A DNA stretch of 64,000 bases from Paenibacillus silvae (GTDB lineage Bacteria; Bacillota; Bacilli; Paenibacillales; Paenibacillaceae), in contig NZ_BMFU01000001.1 of NCBI RefSeq assembly GCF_014639235.1, positions 496,001 through 560,000 of the forward strand, written 5' to 3'. The translations under genes were made by a program, and so were the position numbers. Shown here piece after piece: positions 16,771 to 26,096 of this stretch; position 1 is the stretch's first letter, and every line of letters begins with the position of its first letter. The notes beneath the pieces are model-generated. The model was not told the origin of the DNA and ran no database searches. It worked only from the letters and a program-made list of their open reading frames with translations.

Positions 16771-18996
16771 TTAATCGATGCGTAAACTAGGCATTTTCTC
16801 ATAGGTCTGCTTCATTTTCTCATAGCTCAGCTTGAGTCTTTCGCTGTACTTGACCTGTTCCCAAGGCTTCCAGCTGTAGACGGGCAATGCCTTCAGATCG
16901 AGGCTTGTCTGTTCACCGCCAGGCCATGATACCTGTTTCGTGGAGCGGTTCGTCAGCCATGGAACGAGTGTGATGCCTTCAACTGTCGTTGTAGAGAACT
17001 CACGTCCGTTTTTCAATGGTCCATACTCAATCGCCTGCAAGGAGCTTGGATCACCGAAGCCAAGCAGCATCCATGGGATTCGCATCTCCACCTGATTGCC
17101 GTTATACTGCCAGGCTGTTAACGAATCGGTGTCAGTCTGTCCGGGTGCTGTTGTTCCCCGTTTTAACATCCCGACGTTCTCTGTCATAAATGGATGCGCT
17201 GAACGTGTATCCGGTGGTGTCATTTTCAAACTAACCGCCAGGTTCCACGAATGGAACGGTTCAGCCGACTTCAATTCCTGATCCGGAATCATGTTATATC
17301 CATCCTTGCCGTACAGTCGCTGGTTGAAATCATAATCCTTCGCAATCTGCACCTGTGACTCGTTATCCTTGCCAAGCGTAACGACCGTTTCCAGTCCGTC
17401 GCTTAGCGTTTTGCCTGGAAGCATACCGCCAGGCTGACTGCCACCAGCAAGGGTATTGGTACCGATTCGAAGCAGCGTCCGTTCAGGGTCAAATGGCTGA
17501 TCCAGCGTCAGGCCTATATACAGATAGGCTTCGTCATGGGTCATTTTCATCTCCTGAATGCCCTGCACCTTGCCTTTCCAGACCGTGACCTCCTCAGGCT
17601 GCAGATTATTCCAGTCATCCAGCTTGCCGTCGATGGTCAGCTCGTCCTGTTTCCCGGGGTCCATCGCCAGCAGACCAAACATTTTCTCATTCGTCAGCAC
17701 ATTCAGCCAGTACGCCCGGCGGTCAGCCGGAATCTCGATCGGCATCGTGTTCCAGGTTTTTTTGAACCACTCATCCTGCCACATGAACAGAATAGCTCCT
17801 GCGTACCCTTCGTCATAAATATCCTGTGTCAGCGAAGCATCAATGTCCCCCTGCTGCACCTCGTTATGCCCGCCCTGATTCCGTCCGCCCATGCCCAGAT
17901 GGGAAATCCCCAGGGAGGAAGGTACACCGTACTCTGTAACCATTACAGGCATATCGGAAAACTCGGCTTTGAGCTTGCGCAGATAGCTTTTGTACGTGTT
18001 GTACTCCCCATTGGCATCCTTGATCGTTTGCAGCGTCTTATCGATGTGGAACAGGTCCGGGTAATACGGATACACATGGTAGGCGGCAAAATAACCTCCA
18101 TCCCATGCCTCAGGCTTGATATGCCGTGCATCTACACTAACCATATCCTCCTCATACAGCGGCTCGCCCGGATGATCCAGCACATCGGTGGTGACCCAGT
18201 TGGTAAAGGTCATCGGGTGCTCCCACCCATACTTTTTCTCCTGAACAGCCGTGTAATCGAGAAGCTCTGCCAGCCAGTTCTCAAACGGAGAGGCTTCTGC
18301 TGTCGCTGAGAAGTGCACACCCTTGTACTGCGGCACATCCGCATGCACCTTGTTTGTATTGTCCACCATAGCAGGGTCCCATTCTGTGCCTACATGCCAT
18401 GCCATCAAATATTTTCCGGCATTGGTTCTGTATTTACCGCTGGATTCTCCATTCTTGGCTGCAATGTCTGCATCTCCGTATACCGCAGATACTGCCTTTT
18501 CAATCTCCTGCTTGAACGTCTGCTCAATATGATCGGCATAGGCATCCCGCTTTTCGATCAATTCCTCCTCGGGTGACCATATGCCCTGTATAAAATATAA
18601 TGGCTGCTCCCGGCCGCGATTATAATCGACCAGTGCGGAGTAAAAAATCGGCTGATGGACCGTATACACACGGATCACATTCGCTCCGAGGTCCTGAATC
18701 TGCCCGAACCAGCGCAGATAATCCTGCTCGGTAAGTGGAAATTCTCCCGGGTAATGTCCTGGTGAAGTTGCCCCAAGGTTGACCCCTTTGACGAACATTT
18801 CCTTCCATGTTCCATCCTTTTCGTATTGCATGAACCGGTCTCCATCGGTCTTGAACTTCATCTCCGTGCCATTCTCCGCTGTATACGTAACGAGCTTGGG
18901 CTGCATATAATGCCATCCGGCCAATATCCCGCCAGTCAGCACCATCGCACCTGTCAAAGCTGTCAGTAACCAGCGTCTTCGTCGTTGTCTGCTCAT
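16771..18996 (-). CDS. Membrane-anchored glycoside hydrolase-like protein with C-terminal CBM9-like domain
   Basis: This 741-residue protein starts with basic residues and a signal anchor (about 9-27). Residues ~60-430 look like a TIM-barrel glycosidase. FVKGVNLGATSPGHYPGEF and ANVIRVYTVHQPIFY are early barrel strands. E205 in HVGTEWDP and E355 in VMVTEYGVPSS are candidate acid/base and nucleophile, and ILFMWQDEWFKKTWN is a late strand. From ~455 (LTIDGKLDDWN, then MTHDEAYLYIGLTLD) a beta-sandwich like DOMON/CBM9 follows. It is the first gene of the six-gene cluster. I cannot name the GH family. A role in cutting or modifying the exported polymer is likely by position only. A GAGAGGTG lies about 14 bases upstream of the ATG. 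Confidence 0.75.
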   Translation of the reverse strand: MSRQRRRRWLLTALTGAMVLTGGILAGWHYMQPKLVTYTAENGTEMKFKTDGDRFMQYEKDGTWKEMFVKGVNLGATSPGHYPGEFPLTEQDYLRWFGQIQDLGANVIRVYTVHQPIFYSALVDYNRGREQPLYFIQGIWSPEEELIEKRDAYADHIEQTFKQEIEKAVSAVYGDADIAAKNGESSGKYRTNAGKYLMAWHVGTEWDPAMVDNTNKVHADVPQYKGVHFSATAEASPFENWLAELLDYTAVQEKKYGWEHPMTFTNWVTTDVLDHPGEPLYEEDMVSVDARHIKPEAWDGGYFAAYHVYPYYPDLFHIDKTLQTIKDANGEYNTYKSYLRKLKAEFSDMPVMVTEYGVPSSLGISHLGMGGRNQGGHNEVQQGDIDASLTQDIYDEGYAGAILFMWQDEWFKKTWNTMPIEIPADRRAYWLNVLTNEKMFGLLAMDPGKQDELTIDGKLDDWNNLQPEEVTVWKGKVQGIQEMKMTHDEAYLYIGLTLDQPFDPERTLLRIGTNTLAGGSQPGGMLPGKTLSDGLETVVTLGKDNESQVQIAKDYDFNQRLYGKDGYNMIPDQELKSAEPFHSWNLAVSLKMTPPDTRSAHPFMTENVGMLKRGTTAPGQTDTDSLTAWQYNGNQVEMRIPWMLLGFGDPSSLQAIEYGPLKNGREFSTTTVEGITLVPWLTNRSTKQVSWPGGEQTSLDLKALPVYSWKPWEQVKYSERLKLSYEKMKQTYEKMPSLRID

Positions 18997-19765
18997 GACT
19001 TCTGATTGCTCACCTCTCTAGTATGCATCCTGCTTCCCTATGCACCGGATTTATAGCATGTATATCAAATCCGGACAGGAAACATACGATCATTCCGCTT
19101 CGGATGTCCGCTTTGGTAGAGATGTCAGCGGTGTAGTTCTCACTATAGCGCTAAGCCTCTGTATTGTAACTAGGCTGATGGAAGCAAACACGATATGGAA
19201 CGTTCTGCCCATACCCGGCCGTTCGCGCCATCCTCCGGAACACCAAGGCAGCAGCTCCGTTTGCGGTCTTTTTACATGTGATCTGCCCAAAAAAGCACAG
19301 ATGAATGCACCGCTGCTCCTGCGTTACTCCACTCTTTATTGTTATGTGCAACGCGGCCTCAGGCACTCTTCCCCCGTGAAACATATACCCCATTAAACGC
19401 AAGTCGATTTTTAAAGTTGCGCTGTTTTTTACAGTATTAACCATAAAGATTACAAAATTGATACTATAGTCCGATAACGCATCAGTGAAAACCCGCGCCA
19501 CATCAAGGTTTTCTGAAAAGTGCTGAAAATGAAAAAAGGACATCAGTCCCTCATATAGGACTCTGTCCGTTGATCCAGCTTTTACAAAAAGCAAAATGAA
19601 CTGCTGGTCATCACCCTGCGGTCACAGATCTCTCACATTATATGTAAAAAAGCACTTCTTATTTCCTATTTCCGGGCTTCAATCTGGTCATTCTGTATTT
19701 GTGTCCAATTTGCAAAATAATTCCGGTTGCCGCATTTGCAATTGTCCTTTATGCTTATAAAACAA
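18997..19765. other. Gene-free divergent region upstream of the polysaccharide cluster
   Basis: About 770 bases without a convincing gene separate the cluster start from the polymerase gene. It holds an 8-bp inverted repeat (CCGGATTT at 19045, AAATCCGG near 19067) close to the cluster's first gene, plus several poly-T stretches. The longest minus-strand frame (19151-19594) has no recognisable domain and atypical composition. A leader of several hundred bases for the cluster mRNA is possible. I looked for c-di-GMP-I, ydaO and T-box signatures and found none. Confidence 0.5.
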
Positions 19766-19777
19766 GAACACTTGTTC
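19766..19777. promoter_or_regulatory. LexA (SOS) box upstream of the Y-family polymerase
   Basis: GAACACTTGTTC fits the Bacillus SOS box core GAAC-N4-GTTC. It lies about 100 bases upstream of the polymerase start, overlapping a probable -35 (TTGTTC) with a TGTAAAT-like -10 about 17 bases on. The uvrX/yqjW-type genes are known LexA targets in Bacillus. Confidence 0.75.
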
Positions 19778-19874
19778 CATACTGTAAATAAACTGTAAAT
19801 AATGAGTACTCCGCCTATAGATCACCCGATAGGAACAACAACCAGAATTACAGCAGATAAGGAGTGGAAATAGT

Positions 19875-21119
19875 ATGCCCCGCCAAGACAGACGTGTCAT
19901 CATGCTGGCAGACTGCCAGTCATTCTATGCCAGTGTGGAGAAGTCTGCACATCCCGAGTACAACGATCGCCCTCTGGTTGTAGCTGGTGATCCGGCAAGA
20001 CGTTCGGGCATCATTCTGGCGGCCTGTCCTCTCGCCAAGTCCTACGGCATCACGACTGCAGAACGGCTGGGTGAAGCCCTTGCCAAGTGCCCGGATGTTG
20101 TCGTCATTCGTCCACGTATGGCCGAGTATATCCGCGTCTCCCTCCACATTACGCGCATTTTGCAGTCGTACACCGATCTTGTGGAACCCTACAGCATTGA
20201 TGAACAATTTCTCGATGTCACCGGAAGTCTGGATCTGTTCGGCAGTCCCGAAACGATTGCACGCAGCATTCAGTCCAGAGTCATGGATGAAACGGGCGTT
20301 TACATCCGAATCGGGATCAGCGATACCAAGGTGGTCAGTAAAATGGCCTGCGACCTGTATGCCAAAAAAGTTCCCGGGGGCATCTACACGCTGCCGCGCA
20401 GGGAGATGCCGTCCACGATCTGGGAAAAACCTGTACGCGACATGTTTATGGTCGGTTCACGTATGGCACAGCATCTCTACAAGATGGGAGTTCATACGAT
20501 TGGTGATCTGGCCAATACGCCGCTGTCTCGTCTGAAGGAGCGCTGGGGTGTAAATGGGGAAGTATTATGGCGTATAGCTCGCGGTATAGACGATTCCCCG
20601 GTGAAGCCCGGCACGTACACACACCAGCAGCAGGGCATCGGACATCAGATGACACTGCCGCGGGATTATGAGACCTGGGAAGAGATCAAGGTTGTACTGC
20701 TGGAGCTGGCAGAGCTGGTCAGTCGGCGTTCCCGGGACAAATCACTCATGGGGCATGTGGTCTCGGTTGGGTGCCGGGGGCAGGATTACGACAGACCCAC
20801 AGGCTTTTCCCGTCAGATGAAGGTGAATGAACCCACCAACATTACGGATGAAGTATATGATGCCGCGGCTGCCCTGTTTCTTCGCCATTGGGACGGATTA
20901 CCCATTCGCCGCATCAGCGTATCTCTGACCGGGCTTGTGCCTGATTCGGAGGTGCAGCTATCCTGGTTTGACGACCGTGAACGCAAAAGAGAACTGGAAC
21001 GGGCTACAGATGATATCAAACGCAAGTTCGGAGACACCGCCATTATGCGGGCATCCTCCCTCTGTTCGTCTGCACAGGCCCAGGACCGTTCTCACAAAAT
21101 TGGAGGTCACTATAAATGA
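19875..21119 (+). CDS. yqjW: Y-family (UmuC/UvrX-type) translesion DNA polymerase
   Basis: This 414-residue protein has the catalytic Asp in IMLADCQSFYASVEK near the N-terminus and the active-site DE in EPYSIDEQFLDVTGSL (about residue 112). The thumb/HhH region (VGSRMAQHLYKMGVHTIGDLANTP) and a little-finger domain (MTLPRDYETWEEIKVVLLELAELVSRR) follow. This matches the UvrX/YqjW branch of Firmicute Y polymerases. It inserts nucleotides opposite damaged template bases. It is preceded by AGGAGTGG and a LexA box, so it should be damage-inducible. It overlaps the downstream YolD-like gene by 4 bases, an arrangement conserved in Bacillus (yqjW-yqjX). Confidence 0.85.
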   Translation: MPRQDRRVIMLADCQSFYASVEKSAHPEYNDRPLVVAGDPARRSGIILAACPLAKSYGITTAERLGEALAKCPDVVVIRPRMAEYIRVSLHITRILQSYTDLVEPYSIDEQFLDVTGSLDLFGSPETIARSIQSRVMDETGVYIRIGISDTKVVSKMACDLYAKKVPGGIYTLPRREMPSTIWEKPVRDMFMVGSRMAQHLYKMGVHTIGDLANTPLSRLKERWGVNGEVLWRIARGIDDSPVKPGTYTHQQQGIGHQMTLPRDYETWEEIKVVLLELAELVSRRSRDKSLMGHVVSVGCRGQDYDRPTGFSRQMKVNEPTNITDEVYDAAAALFLRHWDGLPIRRISVSLTGLVPDSEVQLSWFDDRERKRELERATDDIKRKFGDTAIMRASSLCSSAQAQDRSHKIGGHYK

Positions 21120-21469
21120 GTAAAAAATTGCAGCAGAACGGACTCTTTGAGTCCTCACGCATGATGCTTCCGGAGCATCGGGAAGCTTATATTCTTCATC
21201 AGGAGCAGCTTGCCCCGCGTACTCGCCCTTCTCTGGATGCCCAGGCTGCCGAAGAAATGTCCCGGCTGCTGAGCAATTCCATGGTGCTGGGTGATCAGAT
21301 CACCATCAGCCTGTTCCATGAGCATGACGATATTTGTTATACGGGACGTGTGCTCAAGCTGGATCGGCCTGCCCGTACGCTCAGGCTGCTGACAGCAGAT
21401 GGAACCCGTGATTTACAGATGAACCTGATTACAGGTGTAACACCCGCCGGTGAATGGCTGGATGAATGA
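21116..21469 (+). CDS. yqjX: YolD-like family protein, partner of the Y-family polymerase
   Basis: This 117-residue protein starts in an ATGA overlap with the polymerase gene. It has the YolD-like pattern: an N-terminal FESSRMMLPEHREAYILHQEQ, a central beta region ITISLFHEHDDICYTGRVLKLD, and the C-terminal LITGV. YolD-like proteins are co-transcribed with Y-family polymerases and are thought to act with them, perhaps like UmuD; the mechanism is not established. No clear terminator separates it from the convergent glutaminase gene. There is only an 8-bp long-loop inverted repeat (GCAGGAGC/GCTCCTGC), around 21509-21569. Confidence 0.8.
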   Translation: MSKKLQQNGLFESSRMMLPEHREAYILHQEQLAPRTRPSLDAQAAEEMSRLLSNSMVLGDQITISLFHEHDDICYTGRVLKLDRPARTLRLLTADGTRDLQMNLITGVTPAGEWLDE

Positions 21470-21647
21470 GAGTGGATCGATACAGCGGCTTCAAGTTGTG
21501 CAGGAGCGGTATCCCTGTAATAGTCAATGAAATAAAAAACAGTCGATAAACAGTTCCCGGCTCCTGCCTCGTTCGAAAGAAGCAAAATGTCAGAAATCTG
21601 ATTCATCCACTGCTTATATGTGTAAATGTTATGTTTGCCTTTTAAAT

Positions 21648-22589
21648 TTAGAAGAAACTCCAGTCAAACTCCTTGGAAAGACGCTCCAGCAGATGCACAC
21701 CAGCAATGCTGTTGCCCTTGCGGTTCAATGCCGGCCCAACCAGGCCGATGCCGAATTGTCCCGGTACGAGCGTCAAAATACCGCCGGAAACACCACTTTT
21801 GGCCGGAAGACCTACCTCGATGGCAAATTCACCAGAAGCATTGTACATGCCGCAGGTGGTCATGAACGTTTTGGCAATCTGCACGTAACGGCGGGGAATA
21901 AGCTCTTCACCCGTAATAGGATTCGTTCCGTTATACGCCAGAACAAGTGCCATGCGGGCCAGATCCGCACAGGTCACTTCAATAGAGCAGTGGCGGAAAT
22001 AGACAGCCAGGACATCCTCCACTTCATCCTTGATTACACCGTTGTGTTTGAGAAAATAAGCGAGTGAGCGGTTCAGGTGACCACTTTCGGATTCGGAACG
22101 ATAAACGTCTTCGTTATACCCCAGTCGTTCATTGTGAGCGAGCTTGCGAAAAAATTCGAGAATGCGGCGGGACTTCTCTTCCTTGCAGTCACCGCCAACG
22201 AGGGAGGATACGGTTATTGCACCCGCATTAATGAGGGGATTAAACGGAATGCCCGGTTCAACCAGCTCCAGCTTGATCATCGAGTCGTAATCGTCACCCG
22301 TCGGTTCTTTTCCTACATTAAAGAAGACGGCCTCTTCCCCGTGATCCATCAAAGCCAGAATCAGCGTGAACACCTTGGAGATACTTTGCATCGTAAAAGG
22401 CACACCGCAATCGCCAGCAGACACATGATTTCCTTCAGCGTCCATAATATGAATACCGAGATCATCCTGTGACGCTTTGAACAGCTCTGGAATATAGGAA
22501 GCTACCTTCCCCTGCCCTGTATGCAAGCGGCTGGTCTCCAGCCACTCCGGCAGCAAGGCATTCAGTCGTTCCATCGTTGACTCACTCAT
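21648..22589 (-). CDS. glsA: Glutaminase A
   Basis: This 313-residue, beta-lactamase-fold glutaminase converts glutamine to glutamate and ammonia. It has the SxxK active-site motif in FTMQSISKVFTL (Ser about residue 68), then NPLINAGAITVSSL, YRSESESGHLNRSLAYFLK, and GLPAKSGVSGGILTLVPGQFGIGLVGP near the end. Length and start are normal for the family, with GGTGGAGGAG eight bases upstream. It is transcribed alone and convergently to the polymerase pair. Bacillus has glsA genes induced by glutamine through a two-component system; no such partner is seen here. Confidence 0.95.
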   Translation of the reverse strand: MSESTMERLNALLPEWLETSRLHTGQGKVASYIPELFKASQDDLGIHIMDAEGNHVSAGDCGVPFTMQSISKVFTLILALMDHGEEAVFFNVGKEPTGDDYDSMIKLELVEPGIPFNPLINAGAITVSSLVGGDCKEEKSRRILEFFRKLAHNERLGYNEDVYRSESESGHLNRSLAYFLKHNGVIKDEVEDVLAVYFRHCSIEVTCADLARMALVLAYNGTNPITGEELIPRRYVQIAKTFMTTCGMYNASGEFAIEVGLPAKSGVSGGILTLVPGQFGIGLVGPALNRKGNSIAGVHLLERLSKEFDWSFF

Positions 22590-22705
22590 ATGTCATCTCC
22601 TCCACCTTATATCTATAGAAGCACCCTGCACGATGCCTATCCCTATTCTATCCTATTCATTACCCTGCGGCACGGGAAATCACACGAAGGGAAACAGGAG
22701 CATGC

Positions 22706-23872
22706 TCATATGTTTCTTTGATTAACGAAAGCTTCAGCTCGTTCAGCCATGAGCTTCGAATCAATATTGGTAATACCGATTCTGGCAAGTTTATGTACGA
22801 CCTGGCTCGCTGAATGTGCATTTTCGATAATAATGTCTACCACTTCATCCGCATCATCCACAACGCGGATATAACGCTTGAATTCCTCTTCTGTCATATT
22901 GTTCGTGCCCACGAAAAGTGGATAAAGCAAATCCAGAACCGGCATGTGAAGTTCCTGATCCGGGACGTCTGGAACAGTCCAGAACTTGCTATCGAGAAAC
23001 AGCATGGAAGTAATCGGAGCCTTGCTGTCAACGTCTTTATCACGATAATAGACATGTGAGGCGTCCTGGAACACTTCCTGAATGGTGCCCCCTCTTCCTT
23101 CCGAAAAAATGATACCGCATGAAGCCAGGGTCAGGAGAACATCTTCACGTATGCTATTGAGGAAATATTTCGCAACATGGGTAGCAAACGGCGTAAAGGG
23201 TTCATGCCCATAATGCCAGGTCGGCAAGGCCAGACTGCGATTGAGCGGGGTGAGCTGGTCCTTGAGTTCATTCACAATTTCCCACGCGGGAAGCATCCAT
23301 GCATGCAGTTCTCTTAACAGCTCTTCCTGAACGGAACGTCCATCTTTCCCGATGAGATGCTGCATGTTTTGGGGAAATGCATCGTAGGGTGCTTCGGCTA
23401 AACGATTAATTGCTGATTCAAGCGAGTCCGCAGACCGACCTGCATGAAGAGCACCAAGATGCGTTGCCTCCATACAACCTGGTCCACCTCCGCTAACGAC
23501 AACAAAGCCGGACTCGGATAGTTTCTTGGCAATTCGTGCTACTTTACAATACGCTGTACTCCCTCGCTTTTCCTGATGTCCCCCCATGATGGCAACAGGG
23601 CGGCGGCCTGCCTCTAACTCCGCTGCGAGAAATGCATTCATCTCGCGCACCACCGATGTGTCATGCATAGCCTCCATCATAGCGGCATACGGGTCCGAGA
23701 TGGTCGTACCCCCTTGTTGATGAAAATATATAAAACACTGGAAGTCAGGCGTGGTTAGCAGGCTCTGTGGGTTGTCCGGATCAAAGCCCTTCAGCAGCTC
23801 AAGTGGATTATAAAGTTTGTTATGAATGGGGTTAAACGGAGGATGAGAGATTTTCTCCAGTGGTGTGATCAT
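22706..23872 (-). CDS. LOG-family (PpnN-like) nucleotide-processing Rossmann protein
   Basis: This 388-residue protein carries the lysine-decarboxylase-like LOG core. It has VAIMGGHQEKRGS, VVSGGGPGCMEATHLGA and EGRGGTIQEVFQDA, the PGGxGTxxE nucleotide-binding motif with minor change. It is much longer than plant-type LOG proteins (~190) and closer in size to PpnN-like nucleosidases, which cleave nucleoside monophosphates to base and ribose-5-phosphate. The extra N- and C-terminal regions agree with that, but the substrate is inferred. The start codon overlaps the acetyltransferase stop (ATGA), so the two are co-translated. Confidence 0.7.
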   Translation of the reverse strand: MITPLEKISHPPFNPIHNKLYNPLELLKGFDPDNPQSLLTTPDFQCFIYFHQQGGTTISDPYAAMMEAMHDTSVVREMNAFLAAELEAGRRPVAIMGGHQEKRGSTAYCKVARIAKKLSESGFVVVSGGGPGCMEATHLGALHAGRSADSLESAINRLAEAPYDAFPQNMQHLIGKDGRSVQEELLRELHAWMLPAWEIVNELKDQLTPLNRSLALPTWHYGHEPFTPFATHVAKYFLNSIREDVLLTLASCGIIFSEGRGGTIQEVFQDASHVYYRDKDVDSKAPITSMLFLDSKFWTVPDVPDQELHMPVLDLLYPLFVGTNNMTEEEFKRYIRVVDDADEVVDIIIENAHSASQVVHKLARIGITNIDSKLMAERAEAFVNQRNI

Positions 23873-24360
23873 AGCGCTCTCCTGCCGGGACGCAGATTTA
23901 ACTCCAATATCTCACCAGGCAACCCATCGTAGTCTCCCGTCCACGTTGATTCAAAGTTCTGTCTGAGCAAAATCTGTCGGGATGCAGCATTCGAAGGATC
24001 AATCACGGCATACAGCAGCTCAATGCCTGCGGCCTGAGCCTGTATAATCAGACGGGACGCAATGGCTGTTCCGTGACCTTGGCCCCAATGCTCCGGCAGA
24101 ATCATATATCCCATCTCTGCCCGCGACGGATTGTCCTCATCCTGAATTAATTTGGCATAAGCCACACCTGCATCATCCTGCAAGTTTACACGGTAGTGCC
24201 CGCACAACGAACGAAGATTGTAATCCAGCATCGAATCAAATTGTGTTCTGGCTTCCGCTTCAGGGATCGCACGCTCGGTAATCTGTTTCATAACGTCCTC
24301 ATTGGAAACAAGTGCATAATAATGTTCAAAGTCCGGTTCTGTGTATTTCACAAAATTCAT
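23869..24360 (-). CDS. GNAT-family N-acetyltransferase
   Basis: This 163-residue protein has the GNAT acetyl-CoA-binding fold. It has AEMGYMILPEHWGQGHGTAIASRLI (motif A with Q-x-x-G-x-G/A) and VIDPSNAASRQILLRQNFES (motif B). It resembles RimJ/YjdJ-like enzymes that acetylate proteins or small amines. The ATG at 24360 is preceded by AAGGAGG and replaces the longer frame. It is the first gene of a two-gene unit with the LOG-family protein. Acceptor unknown. Confidence 0.8.
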   Translation of the reverse strand: MNFVKYTEPDFEHYYALVSNEDVMKQITERAIPEAEARTQFDSMLDYNLRSLCGHYRVNLQDDAGVAYAKLIQDEDNPSRAEMGYMILPEHWGQGHGTAIASRLIIQAQAAGIELLYAVIDPSNAASRQILLRQNFESTWTGDYDGLPGEILELNLRPGRRAL

Positions 24361-24490
24361 GGAAATGCCTCCTTGGAATACATCATTAAATGTGATTGTG
24401 CGGCTACTATGGATCAAGATGCAACGTCGTCACCCGAAGTGCACGAAGTCCCCGATTCATCTTGAGTATAACAGAGCGGTTTCCAAAAGC

Positions 24491-24518
24491 AAAAAAACGG
24501 TCTCAATAGAGACCGTTT
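24491..24518 (-). terminator. Terminator downstream of the OFA transporter
   Basis: A perfect 10-bp stem (AAACGGTCTC/GAGACCGTTT) with a 4-base loop is followed by seven T residues on the minus strand. It lies about 110 bp past the transporter stop and before the acetyltransferase gene in the same direction. Confidence 0.85.
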
Positions 24519-24628
24519 GCCTGAACTGTTTATTCATTTTGCATAGCATTCTGTGTTCAGTTGGAGAGTTGTTAAACTGAATAGCGAAGAAGCATTACAC
24601 TATGCACAATACAATATTTTGCTCCGGT

Positions 24629-25942
24629 TCAGCTTGCGCGTGATGACGGATTCAGCTGCATCTGTTTTTTCTGAGCAGTACGTGTCCGGCGGTTTGAACC
24701 CGGAGGTGTAATCATCAGAGCCATCAGAAGAGATACGGCACAGAGTACAGCGATCACAATAAAAGTGATATGGAAGCCACCCAGCAGCGCGCTGATGAAT
24801 GATCCTGCCAGAGCACCAAATCCAAAGCCTTGATAGATGATGCCATAGTTTTTACTTTGATTTTTCAAACCGAAGTAATCGGCTACAATAGCTGGAAACA
24901 CAGTAATGTTACCGCCAAAACAGAAGGCAATCGCTGCCACACATGCGAAGAAGATGCCAAAGTTCAGTGGTACGAGACTCAGTGTCATAACGGCTACAGC
25001 TGTAACCAGCAGCGCTCCTGCGATGACCTTCATACGTCCTACCTTGTCCGACAAGGCCCCCAGAATGATACGGCCCGCCGTGTTGAAAATCGCGACCATG
25101 GCCACCGCATTCGCTGCTGTAGCTACATCCAGTCCTGCGAGCTTCACGCCGATGTCTTTGACGATACCGATCAGATACAGACCACTCATACAAGCTGTGA
25201 AGAAAATACCAAAGAGCATGTATGCTTCTTTGGTACGAAGCATTTCTTTGACCGTGTATTCATGCCGGACCTCTGCTGGTTTCACACCCGTACCCGCCTT
25301 TACATCTGCCGCCGGAGAGGTCTCGCGAACGACCGCCTCACGGATCAGGAATGATCCTGCAGTGATCAGCACCAGAACGATGATGCCCCAATACATAAAC
25401 GCTTGTGCTGGACCAACTGCACCAATCAAGGCGGAGTTCACATATTTGAACAATAGACTACCCGTACCGAAGGCGCCAACCGAGATACCCGAGATCAGAC
25501 CTTTCCGTTCAGGGAACCATTTAATTAAATTCGAAAGAGACGTAATATACGCTGTGCCGTCCGCGAATCCAACAACAAAGCCAGCCAGCAGATACAGCAG
25601 CGTTAGTGAGCTGACCTGAGAACTAAGAATCAGTCCCAGCCCGAGCACAATGCCAGCCGTACGAATCAGGCGCTGAAGCCCCCAACGCTCCTGCAGCCGA
25701 CCTGCAAACAACGTAGAAAAAGCCAAAGCAAAACTCGTAATTGAAAATGTTATCGCAACCGAACTGACGTCCCATCCGAAACGATCAGCCAGCGGCTGGT
25801 TAAATAAACTCCAGGTGTAGATTGTGCCAAGCCCCATTTGTACAATGATCGTACCAAGCACAATGAGCCAGCGGTTCATTTTTATAGATGATGTCATGGT
25901 TGAATCAGATGCTGATGAAGCGGATGAAATAGCTGCTTTCAT
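24629..25942 (-). CDS. OFA-family MFS transporter (YhjX-like)
   Basis: This 437-residue, 12-TM major facilitator protein belongs to the oxalate/formate antiporter family. Signatures are QMGLGTIYTWSLFNQPLADRFGW at TM1, FAGRLQERWGLQRLIRTAG at loop 2-3, GFADGTAYITSLSNLIKWFPERKGL, and ADYFGLKNQSKNYGIIYQGFGFGALAG in TM10-11. E. coli YhjX belongs to this family and is induced by pyruvate through YpdAB. The start at 25942 has AAGGGGAG upstream and replaces a longer frame. Directly upstream on the same strand lie LytTR and LytS-type genes, which probably control it. Pyruvate or a related small acid is the likely substrate by analogy only. Confidence 0.85.
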   Translation of the reverse strand: MKAAISSASSASDSTMTSSIKMNRWLIVLGTIIVQMGLGTIYTWSLFNQPLADRFGWDVSSVAITFSITSFALAFSTLFAGRLQERWGLQRLIRTAGIVLGLGLILSSQVSSLTLLYLLAGFVVGFADGTAYITSLSNLIKWFPERKGLISGISVGAFGTGSLLFKYVNSALIGAVGPAQAFMYWGIIVLVLITAGSFLIREAVVRETSPAADVKAGTGVKPAEVRHEYTVKEMLRTKEAYMLFGIFFTACMSGLYLIGIVKDIGVKLAGLDVATAANAVAMVAIFNTAGRIILGALSDKVGRMKVIAGALLVTAVAVMTLSLVPLNFGIFFACVAAIAFCFGGNITVFPAIVADYFGLKNQSKNYGIIYQGFGFGALAGSFISALLGGFHITFIVIAVLCAVSLLMALMITPPGSNRRTRTAQKKQMQLNPSSRAS

Positions 25943-26096
25943 CGTAATCTCCCCTTTGCCGATGTCTGTAACCTGTTGAACATTCTGTATGCTGCTCGAG
26001 CAAACCTGAACGTTGTTCACAAGCCAATCATACATGAAAGGGGATTCATTCAACCGATTTGAGCATGAGTTGCATCATTTGCGGAATGAAATGCCG

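Noticed and set aside
18997..19500. c-di-GMP or ydaO-type riboswitch in front of the polysaccharide cluster
   Set aside because: Neither aptamer's conserved core sequence could be found in the leader on the coding strand.
19151..19594. 147-codon minus-strand gene
   Set aside because: No ribosome-binding site and no recognisable domain or signal; the composition looks like translated intergenic DNA.
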